From Chloroflexota bacterium (lineage in GTDB: Bacteria; Chloroflexota; Limnocylindria; Limnocylindrales; CSP1-4): DNA of 7,354 nucleotides. The DNA is taken from assembly GCA_013698385.1 (NCBI GenBank), contig JACCVB010000313.1:1-7354 (forward strand), given 5' to 3'. The notes beneath the pieces were generated by a model. The model saw only the letters and a program-made list of their open reading frames with translations, had not been told where the DNA came from and searched no databases. Numbering within the stretch: the first letter of the stretch is position 1; each line of letters begins with the position of its first letter. Positions 6,470-7,354 of the stretch are shown here, in pieces. The translations under genes were made by a program, and so were the position numbers.

Positions 6470-6544
6470 CTATCCACACCTTGTCCACAGACGTGGGAAA
6501 GTCGGGGATAAGGACGTGGTGGTCTCAGCCTAGTTCGTGGATAA
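6470..6544. promoter_or_regulatory. Cluster of DnaA-box-like 9-mers
   Basis: Three 9-mers match the DnaA box TTATCCACA at 8 of 9 positions: CTATCCACA (6470-6478, plus), TTGTCCACA (6481-6489, plus; the form favoured in high-GC actinobacteria) and TTATCCACG (6536-6544, minus strand). A weaker TTATCCCCG (6503-6511, minus) matches at 7 of 9. They occupy 75 nt between the Rieske gene and the candidate RNA promoter. There is no dnaA, dnaN or large AT-rich unwinding region here, so a replication origin is unlikely. DnaA-dependent regulation or a DnaA titration site is more plausible. TAGGCT (minus strand, 6527-6532) could be a -10 for the Rieske gene. Confidence 0.5.
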
Positions 6545-6549
6545 GCCTG

Positions 6550-6579
6550 TTGTCCGGCCGGGACCGTGACAGATACATT
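6550..6579 (+). promoter_or_regulatory. Candidate promoter for the structured RNA
   Basis: TTGTCC (6550-6555, 4 of 6 to the -35 consensus) and TACATT (6574-6579, 4 of 6 to the -10 consensus, of TAnnnT form) are 18 nt apart. Transcription would begin near 6586, exactly where the pairing structure of the candidate RNA starts. The hexamers alone are weak; the agreement of positions is what makes the call worth keeping. Confidence 0.45.
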
Positions 6580-6585
6580 ACGTCT

Positions 6586-6774
6586 TGCCCGAAGGGGCAG
6601 GTGCGAACCGCCAGAACCGCACTGAGGAGCGATCCTCGGGATGGTCTCGGGAGCCGGGTTCGACAGCCGCAAGGCTGCCGAGCGGGATCTCGGGCGGCAC
6701 TCGGAGACTCCGGACTTGTTCGGAGCCAAAGAGAGGCCGACCGGCTGGTTTCCTCCAGTTCCTTCGGGCGTTTT
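6586..6774 (+). ncRNA. Candidate structured non-coding RNA, about 185 nt, family unknown
   Basis: The two ends pair: 6586-6598 with 6758-6770 gives 13 consecutive pairs (10 Watson-Crick, 3 G-U), followed by TTTT (6771-6774). Inside, local helices abut without gaps: GTGCG/CGCAC (6601-6605 with 6618-6622), then GAGGA-GCGA-TCCTC (6624-6637). CTCGG/CCGAG (6646-6650 with 6678-6682) encloses CAGCC-GCAA-GGCTG (6664-6677). Two of these have GNRA tetraloops on the plus strand, which favours a plus-strand RNA. Another possible helix is GAGG/CCTC (6733-6736 with 6752-6755). The closed-end shape and length resemble 6S RNA in outline, but I do not recognise its consensus. Tests by eye against tmRNA, RNase P RNA, SRP RNA, FMN, cobalamin and SAH riboswitches failed. 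Alternative helices exist: CCGAG 6678-6682 can also pair with CTCGG 6689-6693. The MFS gene is over 300 nt downstream, so a free RNA is favoured over a leader. Confidence 0.45.
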
Positions 6775-6823
6775 CATGTGCGCCGCGTCCGTGATGGGTA
6801 CGCCGCGGTCGGCTGGCGTCACG

Positions 6824-6857
6824 CCCCGGCTGGCGCAAGGCCCCGGCTGGCGCAAGG
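6824..6857. repeat. 17-bp tandem duplication
   Basis: CCCCGGCTGGCGCAAGG occurs twice back to back (6824-6840 and 6841-6857) without mismatch. Partial units flank it: GGCTGGCG at 6811-6818 and CCGGCTGG at 6858-6865. This looks like slippage-type expansion in non-coding DNA and may vary between strains. Confidence 0.85.
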
Positions 6858-6964
6858 CCGGCTGGGGCGCCCGCCTGCGGCACGCCCGACTGGCGCCAGG
6901 AGCGTTCCAACGGACACTGGAAGACATCGCCGAGGCCCGTTCCGGGGCCGATCGGGGACGTAGC

Positions 6965-7012
6965 GCGTTTCAAATGCGGCTGGGCCGCGTTTCCGCCGGT
7001 CCGTTGAAACGC
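6965..7012. repeat. Long inverted repeat enclosing a second hairpin
   Basis: GCGTTTCAA (6965-6973) and TTGAAACGC (7004-7012) are perfect 9-bp arms around a 30-nt interior. The interior contains another hairpin, GCGGC-TGG-GCCGC (6976-6988). It lies 70 nt before the MFS start and has no following T-run, so it is not a standard terminator. An operator, a regulatory RNA fold, or the remains of a small mobile repeat are possible. Confidence 0.6.
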
Positions 7013-7070
7013 CCCGGAGTGGCTGGTTCCGGTCACGCTCGGTGGGCCTGCGGTCGGGGCGCTGGCCTAG

Positions 7071-7076
7071 TAGTCT
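7071..7076 (+). promoter_or_regulatory. Putative -10 element for a leaderless MFS transcript
   Basis: TAGTCT (TAnnnT form) ends 6 nt before the GTG at 7083, with no Shine-Dalgarno between, so the transcript would start at the initiation codon. No convincing -35 is visible. The layout matches TAGACT before the YciI gene. Confidence 0.5.
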
Positions 7077-7082
7077 GCCGCG

Positions 7083-7354
7083 GTGACTCCGCCCCCCTCC
7101 GCCGCCTTGCCCGCGAGTCGAGCCAGGCAGGATTGGCGGGTCCTCGTCTTGGTCTTCTGGCTGACCTCGATGGTGGAAGGTCTGGGAGTCAGCCAGATCT
7201 TCGCGCTCGTGCCGTCGTACCTGCGCGAGATGGGCGTGCCGGAGGCGGACCGGCTGGCCTTCGTGGGCCTGTTCAGTTCACTGATCTTCGTCGTCGGCAT
7301 GCCCCTCGTCCCCCTGTGGGGGGTGTGGGCCGACAAGTACAGCCGCAAGGCCGT
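7083..7354 (+). CDS. MFS transporter, N-terminal part (cut by window end)
   Basis: Ninety complete codons are present before the window ends with the frame still open. The short N-terminal tail is rich in Pro, Ala and Arg. Two hydrophobic helices follow (about residues 20-45 and 59-78), and then GVWADKYSRKA, which matches the cytoplasmic loop 2-3 motif A of the major facilitator superfamily (G-x-x-A-D-x-x-x-R-K). Helix 1 contains SMVEGLGVSQIFALVPSYL, also typical of MFS drug or sugar exporters. It is therefore an inner-membrane secondary transporter; the substrate cannot be told from this part. GTG 7083 is chosen because it follows the TAGTCT hexamer and gives a normal N-terminus; an internal ATG at 7170 would remove part of helix 1. 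Confidence 0.85.
   Translation, partial: MTPPPSAALPASRARQDWRVLVLVFWLTSMVEGLGVSQIFALVPSYLREMGVPEADRLAFVGLFSSLIFVVGMPLVPLWGVWADKYSRKA

Larger units (their letters stand above)
6775..7070. other. Intergenic stretch with repeats, no gene seen
   Basis: No open frame here shows domain-like sequence or a good start. The stretch holds the 17-bp tandem repeat at 6824-6857, a perfect 10-bp palindrome CTGGCGCCAG (6890-6899), and the inverted repeat at 6965-7012. The rest, about 6900-6960, is unremarkable GC-rich sequence. Confidence 0.5.

Noticed and set aside
6450..6488. GTG 6488 as the start of the Rieske protein
   Set aside because: The ATG at 6449 has GGAGG 8 nt upstream, and the extra 13 codons overlap DnaA-box-like sequence.
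5703..6533. 276-codon plus-strand open frame opposite the Rieske gene
   Set aside because: The minus-strand frame has a complete Rieske motif and membrane helices; the plus-strand product is hydrophilic and motif-free.
6470..6544. Chromosomal replication origin
   Set aside because: The boxes are few, no AT-rich unwinding region is present, and dnaA, dnaN, parA or similar genes are not in the window.
6624..6640. GAGGAGCG, which resembles the start of a SAH riboswitch
   Set aside because: Here it forms its own GCGA-loop hairpin, the partner AGGCTCGG segment is missing, and no methionine-cycle gene follows.
6586..6660. Possible FMN or cobalamin riboswitch (GGGGCAGGTG-like stretch)
   Set aside because: The conserved core segments of both classes are absent, and no flavin or cobalamin gene is nearby.
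6652..6668. GGGTTCGA, resembling the T-arm of a tRNA or the start of a tmRNA
   Set aside because: No acceptor stem, anticodon arm or 3' TψC partner fits around it, and no tmRNA tag or end is present.
6172..6963. 263-codon plus-strand open frame running from the Rieske gene into the gap
   Set aside because: Half of it is antisense to the Rieske gene and the rest crosses the RNA and tandem repeat; no domain-like sequence.
6578..7036. 152-codon minus-strand open frame in the intergenic region
   Set aside because: The product is rich in Arg, Pro and Gly with no recognisable domain, and it covers the inverted repeat, the tandem repeat and the candidate RNA, as spurious frames over RNA genes often do.

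Overview
This is a high-GC bacterial window, with GC-rich third codon positions throughout. It comes from a chromosome or contig interior: the last gene runs off the right edge, and no plasmid, phage or insertion-sequence gene is visible. The gene styles suggest Chloroflexota (for example a Limnocylindria-like lineage) or another high-GC, actinobacteria-like group. The clues are a YhaO/YhaN-type nuclease-ATPase pair, a DUF2231-Rieske fusion, and -10-like TAGACT/TAGTCT hexamers placed 6-7 nt before start codons. The lineage is an inference and cannot be fixed from this sequence.

Positions 140-4394 hold a tightly packed plus-strand operon. A Mre11/SbcD/YhaO-family metallophosphoesterase (140-1333) overlaps by 4 nt a Rad50/SbcC/YhaN-like ATPase (1330-3540). 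The ATPase has no cysteine at all, and a two-helix transmembrane hairpin lies where Rad50 has its zinc hook. It in turn overlaps by 4 nt a ten-helix EamA/DMT transporter (3537-4394), whose only sensible start is CTG. A YciI-like protein (4405-4734) follows 10 nt later, possibly also made from a leaderless transcript. The nuclease and ATPase presumably form one DNA-end-processing complex at the membrane; both carry substitutions at normally conserved positions.

Positions 4644-6449 are on the minus strand. They hold a stand-alone polynucleotide-kinase-type P-loop protein whose C-terminal tail overlaps the YciI gene end-to-end, a 222-nt gap, and a DUF2231 membrane domain fused to a Rieske 2Fe-2S domain.

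The roughly 630 nt from 6450 to 7082 contain no convincing protein gene but much structure. There is a cluster of DnaA-box-like 9-mers (6470-6544). Next comes a candidate promoter (6550-6579) whose predicted start coincides with a candidate structured RNA (6586-6774). The two ends of that RNA can pair over 13 consecutive positions just before a T-run. A 17-bp tandem repeat (6824-6857) and a long inverted repeat (6965-7012) follow. A plus-strand MFS transporter starts at GTG 7083 and is cut by the window end.

The best candidates for something undescribed are the RNA at 6586-6774 and the zinc-hook-less, membrane-anchored Rad50/Mre11-like pair.
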